DNA from: Aquitalea aquatilis
GTDB taxonomy: Bacteria; Pseudomonadota; Gammaproteobacteria; Burkholderiales; Chromobacteriaceae
Length of the DNA: 64,000 nt
Direction: 5' to 3'
Assembly: GCF_005155025.1 (NCBI RefSeq)
Contig: NZ_CP039731.1
Coordinates: 1,798,001 to 1,862,000, forward strand
Shown: piece after piece, positions 9,383 to 18,402 of the stretch
Position numbering within the stretch: the stretch's first letter is position 1
How the letters are laid out: the number at the start of each line of letters is the position of its first letter
Program-made: the position numbers and the translations under genes
The notes under the pieces: model-generated
Told to the model about the DNA's origin: nothing
What the model saw: the letters and a program-made list of their open reading frames with translations, nothing else
The model's database searches: none

Positions 9383-10429
9383 ATGGAGTTCTTGCAAGGC
9401 ATTCTCGGTAATGAAGCGGGGCTCACGGTGTGGACCCTGCTCAAGATCATCGCCATCGTGGCTCCGATGATGATTGCCGTCGCGTATCTGACCTACTTTG
9501 AACGCAAGGTAATCGGCTACATGCAGATCCGTATCGGCCCCAACCGGGTTGGTCCGCTGGGTCTGCTGCAGCCTCTGGCTGACGGCCTCAAGCTGTTGAT
9601 GAAGGAAATCATTCTGCCGGCGCAGTCCAGCAAGGGCTTGTTCCTGCTGGCTCCGGTGCTGGCCATTGGCCCGGCACTGGCTGCCTGGGCGGTGGTTCCC
9701 TTCAGTGACACGCTGGTGCTGGCTAATGTCAACGCCTCGTTGCTGTACATCCTGGCGCTGTCGTCCATCGGTGTATACGGCATCATCGTCGCTGGCTGGG
9801 CGGGTAACTCCAAGTACTCCTTCCTTGGTGCGATGCGTTCCGCGGCCCAGATCGTTTCTTACGAACTGGCCATGGGCTTTGCGCTGGTCGGTGTACTGAT
9901 GGTATCCAGCAGCCTCAATCTGGTTGACATCGTCAAGCAGCAGGGGCATGGCATGGCTGGTGGTTCGCTGTTCTCCTGGAACTGGCTGCCGTTGTTCCCG
10001 CTGTTCATCGTCTACCTGATCTCTGGCGTGGCTGAAACCAACCGCGCACCGTTTGACGTGGCTGAAGGTGAATCCGAAATCGTGGCCGGTTTCCACGTGG
10101 AATACTCCGGCATGGCGTTTGCGGTGTTCTTCCTGGCTGAATACGCCAACATGATTCTGGTATCGGCACTGACTTCCATCCTGTTCTTGGGCGGCTGGCT
10201 GTCACCCTTCCCGGCAAGCTGGGGCCTGCTGGGTGCCGGCGGTTTCTTCTGGCTGGCCATGAAGATGGCGTTTGTACTGTTCTGCTTCCTGTGGTTCCGT
10301 GCCACGTTCCCGCGCTATCGCTATGACCAGATCATGCGTTTGGGCTGGAAGGTGTTCATTCCGGTCACCCTGGTGTGGATCCTGGTCCTGGGTATCTGGA
10401 TGATGACCCCGCTGTCGCTGTGGAACTGA
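9383..10429 (+). CDS. nuoH: NADH-quinone oxidoreductase subunit H
   Basis: Membrane subunit next to the quinone channel, linking the peripheral arm to the proton-pumping arm. The product has 348 residues with about eight membrane segments. Family landmarks are the [21 protein letters not shown] loop (split: [11 protein letters not shown] and RIGPNRVGP) and the charged loop [27 protein letters not shown] ([15 protein letters not shown] core). GGGG lies upstream of the ATG, which follows the nuoG stop by three bases. Confidence 0.96.
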   Translation: MEFLQGILGNEAGLTVWTLLKIIAIVAPMMIAVAYLTYFERKVIGYMQIRIGPNRVGPLGLLQPLADGLKLLMKEIILPAQSSKGLFLLAPVLAIGPALAAWAVVPFSDTLVLANVNASLLYILALSSIGVYGIIVAGWAGNSKYSFLGAMRSAAQIVSYELAMGFALVGVLMVSSSLNLVDIVKQQGHGMAGGSLFSWNWLPLFPLFIVYLISGVAETNRAPFDVAEGESEIVAGFHVEYSGMAFAVFFLAEYANMILVSALTSILFLGGWLSPFPASWGLLGAGGFFWLAMKMAFVLFCFLWFRATFPRYRYDQIMRLGWKVFIPVTLVWILVLGIWMMTPLSLWN

Positions 10430-10446
10430 GGGGATAGGTAAAGAAC

Positions 10447-10935
10447 ATGGATACGATTCGCAACTTTTTCAAAACCTTCCTGCTGGTGGAGCTGGTCAAG
10501 GGCCTGATGCTGACCGGGCGCTATTTCTTTGCCCGCAAGATCACCGTCCAGTTCCCGGAAGAGAAGACGCCGATTTCCCCACGCTTCCGTGGCCTGCATG
10601 CGCAGCGCCGCTATGCCAACGGTGAAGAGCGTTGCATTGCCTGTAAGTTGTGCGAGGCAGTGTGCCCGGCAATGGCCATCTCGATCGAGTCTGAGCAACG
10701 TGAAGATGGCACGCGCCGTACTTCCCGCTACGACATCGATCTGACCAAGTGCATTTTCTGCGGTTTCTGCGAAGAGGCCTGCCCCGTCGACGCAATCGTG
10801 GAAACGCACATCTTCGAATACCACGGTGAAAAACGTGGCGACCTGTACTACACCAAGCCGATGCTGTTGGCGGTTGGCGACAAGTACGAGGCCGAAATCG
10901 CTGCCAACAAGGCGGCGGATGCCAAGTACCGCTAA
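10447..10935 (+). CDS. nuoI: NADH-quinone oxidoreductase subunit I
   Basis: Ferredoxin-like peripheral subunit with clusters N6a and N6b that pass electrons to N2. The product has 162 residues. Two CxxCxxCxxxCP motifs are complete: Cys63, 66, 69, 73 ([12 protein letters not shown]) and Cys102, 105, 108, 112 ([12 protein letters not shown]). The amphipathic N-terminal helix that sits on the membrane is present. It lies between nuoH (18-bp gap) and nuoJ (9-bp gap). Confidence 0.97.
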   Translation: MDTIRNFFKTFLLVELVKGLMLTGRYFFARKITVQFPEEKTPISPRFRGLHAQRRYANGEERCIACKLCEAVCPAMAISIESEQREDGTRRTSRYDIDLTKCIFCGFCEEACPVDAIVETHIFEYHGEKRGDLYYTKPMLLAVGDKYEAEIAANKAADAKYR

Positions 10936-10944
10936 GGGGGCCTC

Positions 10945-11589
10945 ATGAGCATGACTACGGTTATTTTCTACATCCTGTCCGCCATTTTGCTGTTTGCGGC
11001 GATACGGGTGGTCACTGCCAAGAACCCGGTTCACGCCGTGTTGTACTTGGTGCTGGCTTTCTTCACCAGCTCTGGTCATTGGCTACTGCTGCAGTCCGAG
11101 TTCCTGGCCATTACCCTGGTACTGGTTTATGTGGGCGCGGTGATGGTGCTGTTCCTGTTTGTGGTGATGATGCTGGACATCAACGTGGAAAAACTGCGCG
11201 AGGGTTTCTGGCGCAATTTCCCGGTGGCTGCCACCGTTGGCCTGATCATGGCTTTCGAAATGGTGCTGATCCTGACCAATCCGCATACCGGTCTGGCTGA
11301 CTACAAAGCCGGTGCGGCGCTGGCGGCTGATGCCAGCAATGTGAAGGTACTGGGTCGCCAGCTGTACACCACCTACCTGCTGCCGTTCGAACTGGCTGCT
11401 GTGGTGCTGTTGGTGGCCATGGTGGCTGCCATCGGTCTGACCCAGCGTAGCCGCAAGGACACCAAGGTGGTGGATGCTGCAGATCAGGTCAAGGTTCGCA
11501 GTCAGGACCGTGTGCGCATCGTGAAGATGCAAGCCGAAAAAAATGTGGAAGCGGCCGATACTGCCGAGTCCGGTGAGCAACAGGCCTGA
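10945..11589 (+). CDS. nuoJ: NADH-quinone oxidoreductase subunit J
   Basis: Membrane subunit of the complex I proton path. The product has 214 residues with five membrane segments in the first 170. The conserved region with [16 protein letters not shown] and [17 protein letters not shown] is clear; the latter contains the helix with the pi-bulge. A charged hydrophilic tail of about 45 residues is Lys/Glu/Asp-rich and variable in the family. Another in-frame ATG lies two codons downstream. AAGGGGG sits just upstream. Confidence 0.94.
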   Translation: MSMTTVIFYILSAILLFAAIRVVTAKNPVHAVLYLVLAFFTSSGHWLLLQSEFLAITLVLVYVGAVMVLFLFVVMMLDINVEKLREGFWRNFPVAATVGLIMAFEMVLILTNPHTGLADYKAGAALAADASNVKVLGRQLYTTYLLPFELAAVVLLVAMVAAIGLTQRSRKDTKVVDAADQVKVRSQDRVRIVKMQAEKNVEAADTAESGEQQA

Positions 11590-11615
11590 CGGCCGAACAA
11601 CATAAGGGAGGAAAT

Positions 11616-11921
11616 GTGCTGACACTAACTCACTTCCTGGTGCTGGCCGCAATCCTGTTTGCCATCAGCGTGCTGGGGATTTTCCTGAACCGGAAGAACC
11701 TGATCGTGCTGTTGATGGCCATCGAACTGATGCTGCTGGCAGTGAATTTCAATTTCATTGCCTTCTCGCATTACCTGTCCGATACAGCAGGCCAGATTTT
11801 CGTATTCTTCATCCTGACGGTAGCAGCGGCAGAGTCGGCCATTGGTCTGGCCATTCTGGTGGTGCTGTTCCGCAATATGCGGACCATCAACGTTGAAGAC
11901 CTGGGCAGCCTCAAGGGCTAA
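11616..11921 (+). CDS. nuoK: NADH-quinone oxidoreductase subunit K
   Basis: Small three-helix membrane subunit of the proton-translocating arm. Starting at the GTG at 11616 the product has 101 residues, exactly the family size. The buried glutamates needed for proton transfer are seen in [12 protein letters not shown] (helix 2) and [11 protein letters not shown] (helix 3). GGGAGG is five bases upstream. An overlapping ATG two bases earlier is in a different frame. Confidence 0.95.
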   Translation: MLTLTHFLVLAAILFAISVLGIFLNRKNLIVLLMAIELMLLAVNFNFIAFSHYLSDTAGQIFVFFILTVAAAESAIGLAILVVLFRNMRTINVEDLGSLKG

Positions 11922-11956
11922 GGCAAACCGGTTACCAAACTACAAAGCACACAAGC

Positions 11957-13987
11957 ATGGATATGAAAAGCTTATACCTGCTGATTGCGCTCTCACCACT
12001 GGTGGGATCCATCATCGCAGGCTTGTTTGGATGGGCAATCGGCCGCCGCGCTTCCCACGTCGTGACGATTCTCGGCGTGGCAGTCTCGGCAGCCCTGTCC
12101 TTCAAGGTACTTTATGCCTTCCTTAGCGGGCAGGCAGAAGTCTTCAACGCGCCGGTCTATACCTGGCTGACCGTCGGTGGCTATGAGTTCTCCGTCGGCT
12201 TCCTGGTGGATTCGCTGACGGCAATGATGCTGGTGGTCGTGACCTTCGTGTCGCTGATGGTGCATATCTACACCATCGGCTATATGCAGGAAGATCCCGG
12301 CTATCAGCGCTTCTTCAGCTATATCTCGCTGTTTACCTTCTCGATGCTGATGCTGGTGATGAGCAACAACTTCATCCAGCTGTTCTTCGGTTGGGAAGCG
12401 GTGGGCCTGGTGTCCTACCTGCTGATCGGCTTCTGGTTCAAGCGTCCGACCGCGATCTACGCCAACCTGAAAGCCTTCCTGGTCAACCGTGTGGGTGACT
12501 TCGGTTTCCTGCTGGGCATCGGCTTGGTACTGGCTTACTTCGGCGGTTCGCTGAATTACAGCGATGTATTCGCTGCAGCACCGGCGCTGGCCAGCAAAAC
12601 CATCCAGATCATCCCGGGCCACGACTGGTCGCTGCTGAGCGTTACCTGCATCCTGCTGTTCATCGGTGCCATGGGTAAGTCGGCACAGTTCCCGCTGCAC
12701 GTGTGGCTGCCGGACTCGATGGAAGGTCCGACTCCGATCTCCGCGCTGATCCACGCCGCCACCATGGTGACGGCCGGTATCTTCATGGTGTCGCGCATGA
12801 GCCCGCTGTTCGAACTGTCCGATACTGCGCTGAACGTGATCCTGGTGGCTGGTTCGATCACCGCGCTGTTCATGGGCTTCCTTGGCATCGTGCAGAATGA
12901 CATCAAGCGCGTGGTGGCTTATTCCACCCTGTCGCAGCTCGGTTACATGACGGTTGCCCTGGGCGCTTCGGCCTACCCGGTCGCCATGTTCCATGTGATG
13001 ACCCACGCCTTCTTCAAGGCACTGCTGTTCCTTGGCGCCGGTTCGGTCATCATGGGCATGCACCATGATCAGGACATGCGCAATATGGGCGGCCTGCGCA
13101 AGTACATGCCGATTACCTGGCTGACTTCGCTGCTGGGTTCGCTGGCGCTGATCGGTACCCCGTTCTTCTCCGGTTTCTATTCCAAAGACTCCATCATTGA
13201 AGCGGTACAGCTGTCGCACCTGCCGGCAGCCAGTTTTGCCTACTTCGCGGTGATTGCCGGTGTGTTCGTGACGGCCTTCTACTCCTTCCGCATGTACTTC
13301 CTGGTCTTCCATGGCAAGGAACGCTGGATGGAGAAAAAGGATGATCACCATCACGGTCACGACGACCATGACCATCACCATGGTCTGGGTCCGAATGACA
13401 AGCCGCATGAATCGCCGTGGGTGGTGACCCTGCCGCTGGTGCTGTTGGCCATTCCGTCGGTACTGGTTGGTTTCTTCGCCATCGAACCGCTGGTTTACGG
13501 TTCCTTCTTCAAGGGTGTCATCGCCATTCACAGCGAGGCACACCCGGCACTGGAAGAACTGGCGCATGAATTCCACGGTGCCAGCGCCATGGGCATGCAC
13601 GCCTTTACCTCGCTGCCTTTCCTGCTGGCCCTGGCCGGTGTGGTGACAGCCTGGTTCTTCTACATGAAGGCTCCGCAGATTCCGGCCGCCATCAAGCAGA
13701 AGTTCAGCTTCATCAATCAGGTACTGGAAAACAAGTACTACCTGGACGAGCTGTACTACGCCGTGTTCGCCAAGGGCTCGCGCGCCCTGGGTACCTTCTT
13801 CTGGAAGGTGGGTGACATGCTGCTGATCGATGGCCTGGTGGTGAATGGTGCAGCCAAGCTGGTGGGAACCTTCTCCAAGCTGGTACGCAAGCTGCAGACC
13901 GGTTTCATCTACAGCTACGCCATGACCATGATTATCGGCGTGCTGGCATTGATGACGCTGTGGTTCTCGCAGATCATCCTGCGCTAA
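11957..13987 (+). CDS. nuoL: NADH-quinone oxidoreductase subunit L
   Basis: Distal antiporter-like proton pump of complex I with the long lateral helix at its C terminus. The product has 676 residues with about 16 membrane segments. The FGWEAVGLVSYLLIGFW and KSAQFPLHVWLPDSMEGPTPISALIHAATMV regions (core FGWEAVG and HVWLPDSMEGPTP) hold the key Glu and Lys. Between helices, around residues 462-475, is a short His/Asp-rich stretch (DDHHHGHDDHDHHHG) in a loop; this is not part of the catalytic core. A second ATG lies two codons after the chosen start. Confidence 0.96.
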   Translation: MDMKSLYLLIALSPLVGSIIAGLFGWAIGRRASHVVTILGVAVSAALSFKVLYAFLSGQAEVFNAPVYTWLTVGGYEFSVGFLVDSLTAMMLVVVTFVSLMVHIYTIGYMQEDPGYQRFFSYISLFTFSMLMLVMSNNFIQLFFGWEAVGLVSYLLIGFWFKRPTAIYANLKAFLVNRVGDFGFLLGIGLVLAYFGGSLNYSDVFAAAPALASKTIQIIPGHDWSLLSVTCILLFIGAMGKSAQFPLHVWLPDSMEGPTPISALIHAATMVTAGIFMVSRMSPLFELSDTALNVILVAGSITALFMGFLGIVQNDIKRVVAYSTLSQLGYMTVALGASAYPVAMFHVMTHAFFKALLFLGAGSVIMGMHHDQDMRNMGGLRKYMPITWLTSLLGSLALIGTPFFSGFYSKDSIIEAVQLSHLPAASFAYFAVIAGVFVTAFYSFRMYFLVFHGKERWMEKKDDHHHGHDDHDHHHGLGPNDKPHESPWVVTLPLVLLAIPSVLVGFFAIEPLVYGSFFKGVIAIHSEAHPALEELAHEFHGASAMGMHAFTSLPFLLALAGVVTAWFFYMKAPQIPAAIKQKFSFINQVLENKYYLDELYYAVFAKGSRALGTFFWKVGDMLLIDGLVVNGAAKLVGTFSKLVRKLQTGFIYSYAMTMIIGVLALMTLWFSQIILR

Positions 13988-14030
13988 GGCCCAGACCTCT
14001 GGAATTGGAATAACTACTTAGGTTTTGACT

Positions 14031-15527
14031 ATGTTCACAAATCAGTTAAGTCTGGTGATCTGGGCCCCTATCGTGGCCGGGTTGCTGGTGCTGGCTACGG
14101 GAGGAGACCAACGGGCCAATCTGGCCCGCTGGCTGGCAGTAGCCGGTGCCTTGATCGGTTTCCTGCTGTCTCTGCCGCTGTTTACCGGCTTCGACAACCT
14201 CAACGGTGGCATGCAGTTTGAGGAAGTGAAGCCGTGGATTGCCTCGTTCGGCATCCAGTACCACCTGGGCGTGGACGGCATTTCCATGCTGTTCGTCATC
14301 CTCAACAGCTTCACCACTCTGATGGTGGTGCTGGCTGGCTGGCAGGTCATCCAGAAGCGTCCGGCGCAGTACATGGCCGCCTTCCTGATCATGTCTGGTC
14401 TGATCAACGGTGCGTTCGCCGCACTGGATGCCATCCTGTTCTATGTCTTCTTTGAAGGCATGCTGATTCCGATGTATCTCATCATCGGTGTCTGGGGTGG
14501 TCCGCGTCGTGTGTATGCGTCTTTCAAGTTTTTCCTGTACACCCTGCTCGGCTCGCTGCTGATGCTGGTGGCCTTGATCTACCTGTACTTCCAGGCTGGC
14601 AAGACCTTCGACATCCAGGCTTTCCAGGCGATTGCCAAGATTCCGCTGAACGTGCAGATCCTGCTGTTCATCGCCTTCTTCCTGTCGTTTGCAGTCAAGG
14701 TACCGATGTGGCCGGTTCATACCTGGTTGCCGGATGCCCACGTTGAAGCCCCGACTGGCGGCTCCATGGTGCTGGCAGCGATTACCCTGAAGATCGGTGC
14801 TTATGGTTTCTTGCGGTTTGCCCTGCCCATCCTGCCGGATGCGGCACGTGAACTGTCGTGGATCATGGTGGCGCTGTCGCTGGTAGCCGTGGTGTATATC
14901 GGCCTGGTGGCGCTGGTACAGAGCGATATGAAGAAACTGGTGGCTTACTCCTCCATTTCTCACATGGGCTTCGTTACCCTGGGTCTGTTCATGTTCAGCG
15001 GTTCGCACCTGAACCAGTGGGCTGTGGAAGGTGCGCTGGTTCAGATGGTGTCGCACGGCTTTGTTTCCGCCGGCATGTTCTTCTGTATCGGTGTGATGTA
15101 TGACCGCGTACACAGCCGCAACATTGCCGACTACGGTGGTGTGGCGAACAAGATGCCTATCTTTGCCGCTTTCATGATGCTGTTTGCCATGGCCAACTCC
15201 GGCCTGCCGGCTACTTCCGGTTTTGCCGGTGAGTTCATGGTGATCATGGGCGCAGTTCAGGTGAATTTCTGGTATGCGGCTCTGGCTGCCACTACGCTGA
15301 TCTTTGGCGCTGCCTACACCCTGTGGATGTACAAGCGGGTGATCTTCGGCGAGGTGAGCAATCACCATGTGGAAGAAATGGCTGATGTGAACAAACGCGA
15401 ATTCCTGGTGCTGGCCGTGCTGGCCATTGCAGTGCTGGGCATGGGTCTGTACCCGCAAGGCTTCGTCGAAAAGATGCACCTGTCGGTGAATGACCTGATT
15501 GCGCATGTTGCGCAGACCAAGCTCTAA
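14031..15527 (+). CDS. nuoM: NADH-quinone oxidoreductase subunit M
   Basis: Middle antiporter-like proton pump of complex I. I choose the ATG at 14031 (MFTNQLSLVIW, 498 residues) rather than the TTG two codons before, because TAGG is well spaced to the ATG. About 14 membrane segments are present. Family motifs include FYVFFEGMLIPMYLIIGVWGG (core FFEGMLIPMY), AVKVPMWPVHTWLPDAHVEAPT (core KVPMWPVHTWLPDAHVEAP) and MKKLVAYSSISHMGFV, with the proton-path Lys and Glu. It follows nuoL by 43 bp. Confidence 0.95.
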   Translation: MFTNQLSLVIWAPIVAGLLVLATGGDQRANLARWLAVAGALIGFLLSLPLFTGFDNLNGGMQFEEVKPWIASFGIQYHLGVDGISMLFVILNSFTTLMVVLAGWQVIQKRPAQYMAAFLIMSGLINGAFAALDAILFYVFFEGMLIPMYLIIGVWGGPRRVYASFKFFLYTLLGSLLMLVALIYLYFQAGKTFDIQAFQAIAKIPLNVQILLFIAFFLSFAVKVPMWPVHTWLPDAHVEAPTGGSMVLAAITLKIGAYGFLRFALPILPDAARELSWIMVALSLVAVVYIGLVALVQSDMKKLVAYSSISHMGFVTLGLFMFSGSHLNQWAVEGALVQMVSHGFVSAGMFFCIGVMYDRVHSRNIADYGGVANKMPIFAAFMMLFAMANSGLPATSGFAGEFMVIMGAVQVNFWYAALAATTLIFGAAYTLWMYKRVIFGEVSNHHVEEMADVNKREFLVLAVLAIAVLGMGLYPQGFVEKMHLSVNDLIAHVAQTKL

Positions 15528-15545
15528 GGCCATAAGGAAAACATA

Positions 15546-17000
15546 ATGAATTGGGCTGATCTGAACCTGATGCCTGCCTTGCCCGAACTGTTCATGTTCC
15601 TGGCGATGCTGGTCATCCTCATGCTCGATGCTTTCATTTCGGATGCGAAGCGCGGCATCACCTACGGCCTCACCCTGCTGACTCTGGCAGGCTGTGCGGC
15701 GCTGCAGGTGTATACCTACTCCGCCGTGCCGGTGCATAGTTTCTCCGGCATGTTTGTTAGCGATGCGCTGTCCAGTCTGGTGAAGCTGGCCATGTACGGC
15801 AGCACCGCCATGGTGCTGGTATACAGCCGTCAGTACATTGCTGATCGGGGTCTGTTCCGTGGCGAGTTCTTCACCCTGGCCGTGTTCGCCCTGCTGGGCA
15901 TGAACATCATGGTGTCGGCGTCGCACTTCCTGTCGCTGTACATGGGCTTGGAACTGCTGTCGCTGTCGCTGTACTCGCTGATCGCCTTGCAACGTGATGA
16001 AGTGAAGGCAACCGAAGCTGCCATGAAATACTTCGTACTGGGTGCGCTGGCTTCCGGCCTGCTGCTCTACGGTATTTCCATGGTTTACGGTGCCACCGGC
16101 ACGCTGGACCTGGCCTTGGTAGCCAAGGCCATCAAGATGCACACTGCCAACGATATGTTGCTGGTGTTTGGCCTGGTGTTCATCGTGGCTGGCTTGTGCT
16201 TCAAGCTGGGTACGGTTCCCTTCCATATGTGGGTACCGGACGTGTATCAGGGTTCGGCCACTGCCGTGACGCTGATGATTGGTGCTGCACCCAAGCTGGC
16301 TGCCTTTGTATTCGTGCTGCGCATCCTGGTGCAAGGCATGGAGGCCATGGTGGCTGACTGGCAAGCGATGCTGGCACTGGTTGCCGTGCTGTCGATGGCC
16401 ATCGGTAACATCACCGCCATTGCTCAGACCAATATCAAGCGCATGCTGGCGTACTCCACCATCTCGCACATGGGCTTCCTGCTGCTTGGCCTGCTGGCCG
16501 GTACGCCGGAAGGCTATGCCGCTGCACTGTTCTACTCGCTGATCTATGTGCTGATGTCCATGGTGAGCTTCGGCATCCTGCTGGGTCTGTCCCGTGCCGG
16601 TTTCGAATGCGAAACCCTGGATGACCTGAAGGGCCTGAACAGCCGCAACAGCTGGTATGCCCTGCTGATGCTGCTGACCATGTTCTCCATGGCCGGTGTG
16701 CCGCCGCTGGCAGGTTTCTATGCCAAGTTTGCCGTGATCAAGGCTATCGTGGACATTCACCTGTACTGGCTGGCCATCATTGCCGTGATGATGTCGCTGA
16801 TCGGTGCCTTCTACTACCTGCGCGTAGTGAAGAACATCTACTTTGATGAAGCCCAGGATACGTCGGCCATCGTGATGCGTGCTGACATGAAGCTGGTGCT
16901 GTCCATCAATGCACTGGCCTTGCTGGTGCTGGGCATGCTGCCGGAGCGTGTGATCGAGTTGTGCATTCAGGCGATGAAGCAATCGCTCACCGTTATCTGA
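15546..17000 (+). CDS. nuoN: NADH-quinone oxidoreductase subunit N
   Basis: Third antiporter-like proton pump, next to NuoK. The product has 484 residues and about 14 membrane segments. The antiporter signature is seen in FKLGTVPFHMWVPDVYQGS and IKRMLAYSTISHMGFLLLG (core RMLAYSTISHMGF), plus GLELLSLSLYSLIAL near residue 140. AAGGAAAA precedes the ATG. It is the last nuo gene, with the DUF2818 gene starting 16 bp downstream. Confidence 0.96.
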   Translation: MNWADLNLMPALPELFMFLAMLVILMLDAFISDAKRGITYGLTLLTLAGCAALQVYTYSAVPVHSFSGMFVSDALSSLVKLAMYGSTAMVLVYSRQYIADRGLFRGEFFTLAVFALLGMNIMVSASHFLSLYMGLELLSLSLYSLIALQRDEVKATEAAMKYFVLGALASGLLLYGISMVYGATGTLDLALVAKAIKMHTANDMLLVFGLVFIVAGLCFKLGTVPFHMWVPDVYQGSATAVTLMIGAAPKLAAFVFVLRILVQGMEAMVADWQAMLALVAVLSMAIGNITAIAQTNIKRMLAYSTISHMGFLLLGLLAGTPEGYAAALFYSLIYVLMSMVSFGILLGLSRAGFECETLDDLKGLNSRNSWYALLMLLTMFSMAGVPPLAGFYAKFAVIKAIVDIHLYWLAIIAVMMSLIGAFYYLRVVKNIYFDEAQDTSAIVMRADMKLVLSINALALLVLGMLPERVIELCIQAMKQSLTVI

Positions 17001-17016
17001 TAGGAAAGCTGCCAGC

Positions 17017-17313
17017 ATGCAAGCCAGTGTTGCTACTTTGTTGATTGTCGCCTTTGTGGCAGCCAATCTGCCCTTCCTGACCCAGCGTCTGGGCGGTGTG
17101 ATCCGCATGGGCAACAAGCACTTTGGCTGGCGCTTGCTGGAGCTGCTGGTGCTGTTTGTGCTGGTCGGTGTGTTTGCCCGCTTTCTGGAAGCGCGGCAGA
17201 TGCCTGTTCAGCCACAGCACTGGCAGTTTTACGTGACAACGGCGGCCCTGTTTTTGGTGTTCGCTTTCCCCGGGTTTGTGTATCAAACCTTTTGGAAGAA
17301 ACGTAGCAGTTAA
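17017..17313 (+). CDS. DUF2818 family small membrane protein
   Basis: A 98-residue protein with three predicted membrane segments (about 5-22, 41-58 and 72-88) and a basic C-terminal end (KKRSS). I recognise it as DUF2818, a family seen next to nuoN in betaproteobacteria; its function is not established. It begins 16 bp after nuoN, with an RBS-like AGGAAAG upstream, and the terminator comes right after it, so it belongs to the nuo transcript. A role in complex I assembly or stability is an inference from position only. Confidence 0.85.
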   Translation: MQASVATLLIVAFVAANLPFLTQRLGGVIRMGNKHFGWRLLELLVLFVLVGVFARFLEARQMPVQPQHWQFYVTTAALFLVFAFPGFVYQTFWKKRSS

Positions 17314-17331
17314 GCTGTACTGTGTTGTTGA

Positions 17332-17358
17332 AGAACCCGGCTCTGGCCGGGTTTTTTA
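17332..17358 (+). terminator. Intrinsic terminator of the nuo operon
   Basis: AACCCGGC (17334-17341) pairs with GCCGGGTT (17346-17353) around TCTG and runs into TTTTTTA. It lies 20 bp after the DUF2818 stop and closes the roughly 15-kb nuo unit. Confidence 0.85.
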
Positions 17359-17473
17359 TTGGCTGTATGTGGATGAGACGCTTGTCAGCCCAGGCTGCTT
17401 TTCAGCAGAGTCTATGTCGTCGCCTGAAGTGGCGTGCAGTAGAGGTGAAACAAGGAGGCGGCTGGCAAAGACA

Positions 17474-17499
17474 AGAAAAACCCGGCGCGTAGCCGGGAC
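17474..17499 (-). terminator. Intrinsic terminator of the lipid A acyltransferase operon
   Basis: Read on the minus strand, CCCGGC-TACGC-GCCGGG (plus positions 17481-17497) is followed by a T run (AAAAA on the plus strand at 17476-17480). It lies 37 bp past the stop of the second acyltransferase gene. Between this and the nuo terminator (about 115 bp) I see no gene. Confidence 0.8.
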
Positions 17500-17535
17500 A
17501 GTAGCAATCAGGCAGGAACTGAAACGCAAATTGCA

Positions 17536-18402
17536 TCAATAGATGCGTTCCTCACCCTCTGGCCGGGTCTTGAAGCGCTTGTGCAGCCAGAAATACTGCG
17601 CAGGTACTTCGCGGATACGCTCCTCCAGAAAGGCATTCATGCGGCGGGTATCGGCTACCACGTCATCACTCGGATAGTTTTCCCAGGCCGGGTAGAACTC
17701 CAGCTCAAAGCGGTTCCCAACCCGGCGTGCAATCAAGGGTACAACGCGCGCCTTGGCCAGCTTGCTGATGCGCGACAAGCCGGTAATGGTCGCGGCGTCT
17801 TTTTCAAAGAATTTCACGAAGACTGAGTCACGCGCGCCAAAATCCTGATCGGGCAGGTAGAGGAAGGGCGTATGCTCCTTGCGCATGGCCTTGATGATGG
17901 AGCGCAGCCCTTCATTACGCGGCACGATGTAGCAGTTGTCATAGCGCTGGCGACCCGCATAGATCTGTGCGTCCAGGGTGTCGTTTTTCTGCTGCGAATA
18001 AACACTGACCAGCGGCAGCACCTGATTGAGCGCAAACACGCACATTTCAAAGCCGACAAAGTGCGGATAGAACAGGATGACATCCTCGCCCTTGGCCCGC
18101 AGCTCTTCCACGATATGCAGATTCTTGATGGTGACCAGCTTGCGGATACGCTCGGCTGAGCTCCACCAGGCCACGCCATATTCCAGCGCCAGCCGGATCA
18201 TGAAGCCGAAGTTGGCCTTGACCAGCTGGACACGCTCGGCTTCCGTCATCTGTGGGAAACACAGCCGCAGATTGGTTAGCCCTACCTTGCGACGATCTGC
18301 CGCCAGGTGGTAGGCAAGCAGGCCAATGGCATCAGCCAGCATGCCAATGGCCCACATGGGCAGCAGGCGAATCAGCCACAACAGGGCAAAAGCGATCTTC
18401 AT
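17536..18402 (-). CDS. Lipid A biosynthesis acyltransferase (LpxL/HtrB family), second copy
   Basis: Inner-membrane enzyme of the LpxL/LpxM family that transfers a secondary acyl chain from acyl-ACP to the lipid A precursor. From the ATG at 18402 the product has 288 residues with an N-terminal membrane anchor (MKIAFALLWLIRLLPMW). The catalytic HX4E motif is seen as HFVGFE in the middle, and the family segment with LPDQDFGARDSVFVKFF follows. Its start codon overlaps the stop of the upstream paralogue (ATGA), so the two are co-translated. Which acyl position it serves cannot be told from sequence. Confidence 0.9.
   Translation of the reverse strand: MKIAFALLWLIRLLPMWAIGMLADAIGLLAYHLAADRRKVGLTNLRLCFPQMTEAERVQLVKANFGFMIRLALEYGVAWWSSAERIRKLVTIKNLHIVEELRAKGEDVILFYPHFVGFEMCVFALNQVLPLVSVYSQQKNDTLDAQIYAGRQRYDNCYIVPRNEGLRSIIKAMRKEHTPFLYLPDQDFGARDSVFVKFFEKDAATITGLSRISKLAKARVVPLIARRVGNRFELEFYPAWENYPSDDVVADTRRMNAFLEERIREVPAQYFWLHKRFKTRPEGEERIY

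Noticed and set aside
7199-10096. A 965-codon open frame on the minus strand opposite nuoG-nuoH
   Set aside because: It is the mirror of strongly biased, GC-rich coding sequence. The product is rich in His, Gln, Arg and Gly with no recognisable domain, and the plus-strand frames are certain nuo genes. The same holds for minus-strand frames at 14046-17117, 11993-13600 and 49519-52956.
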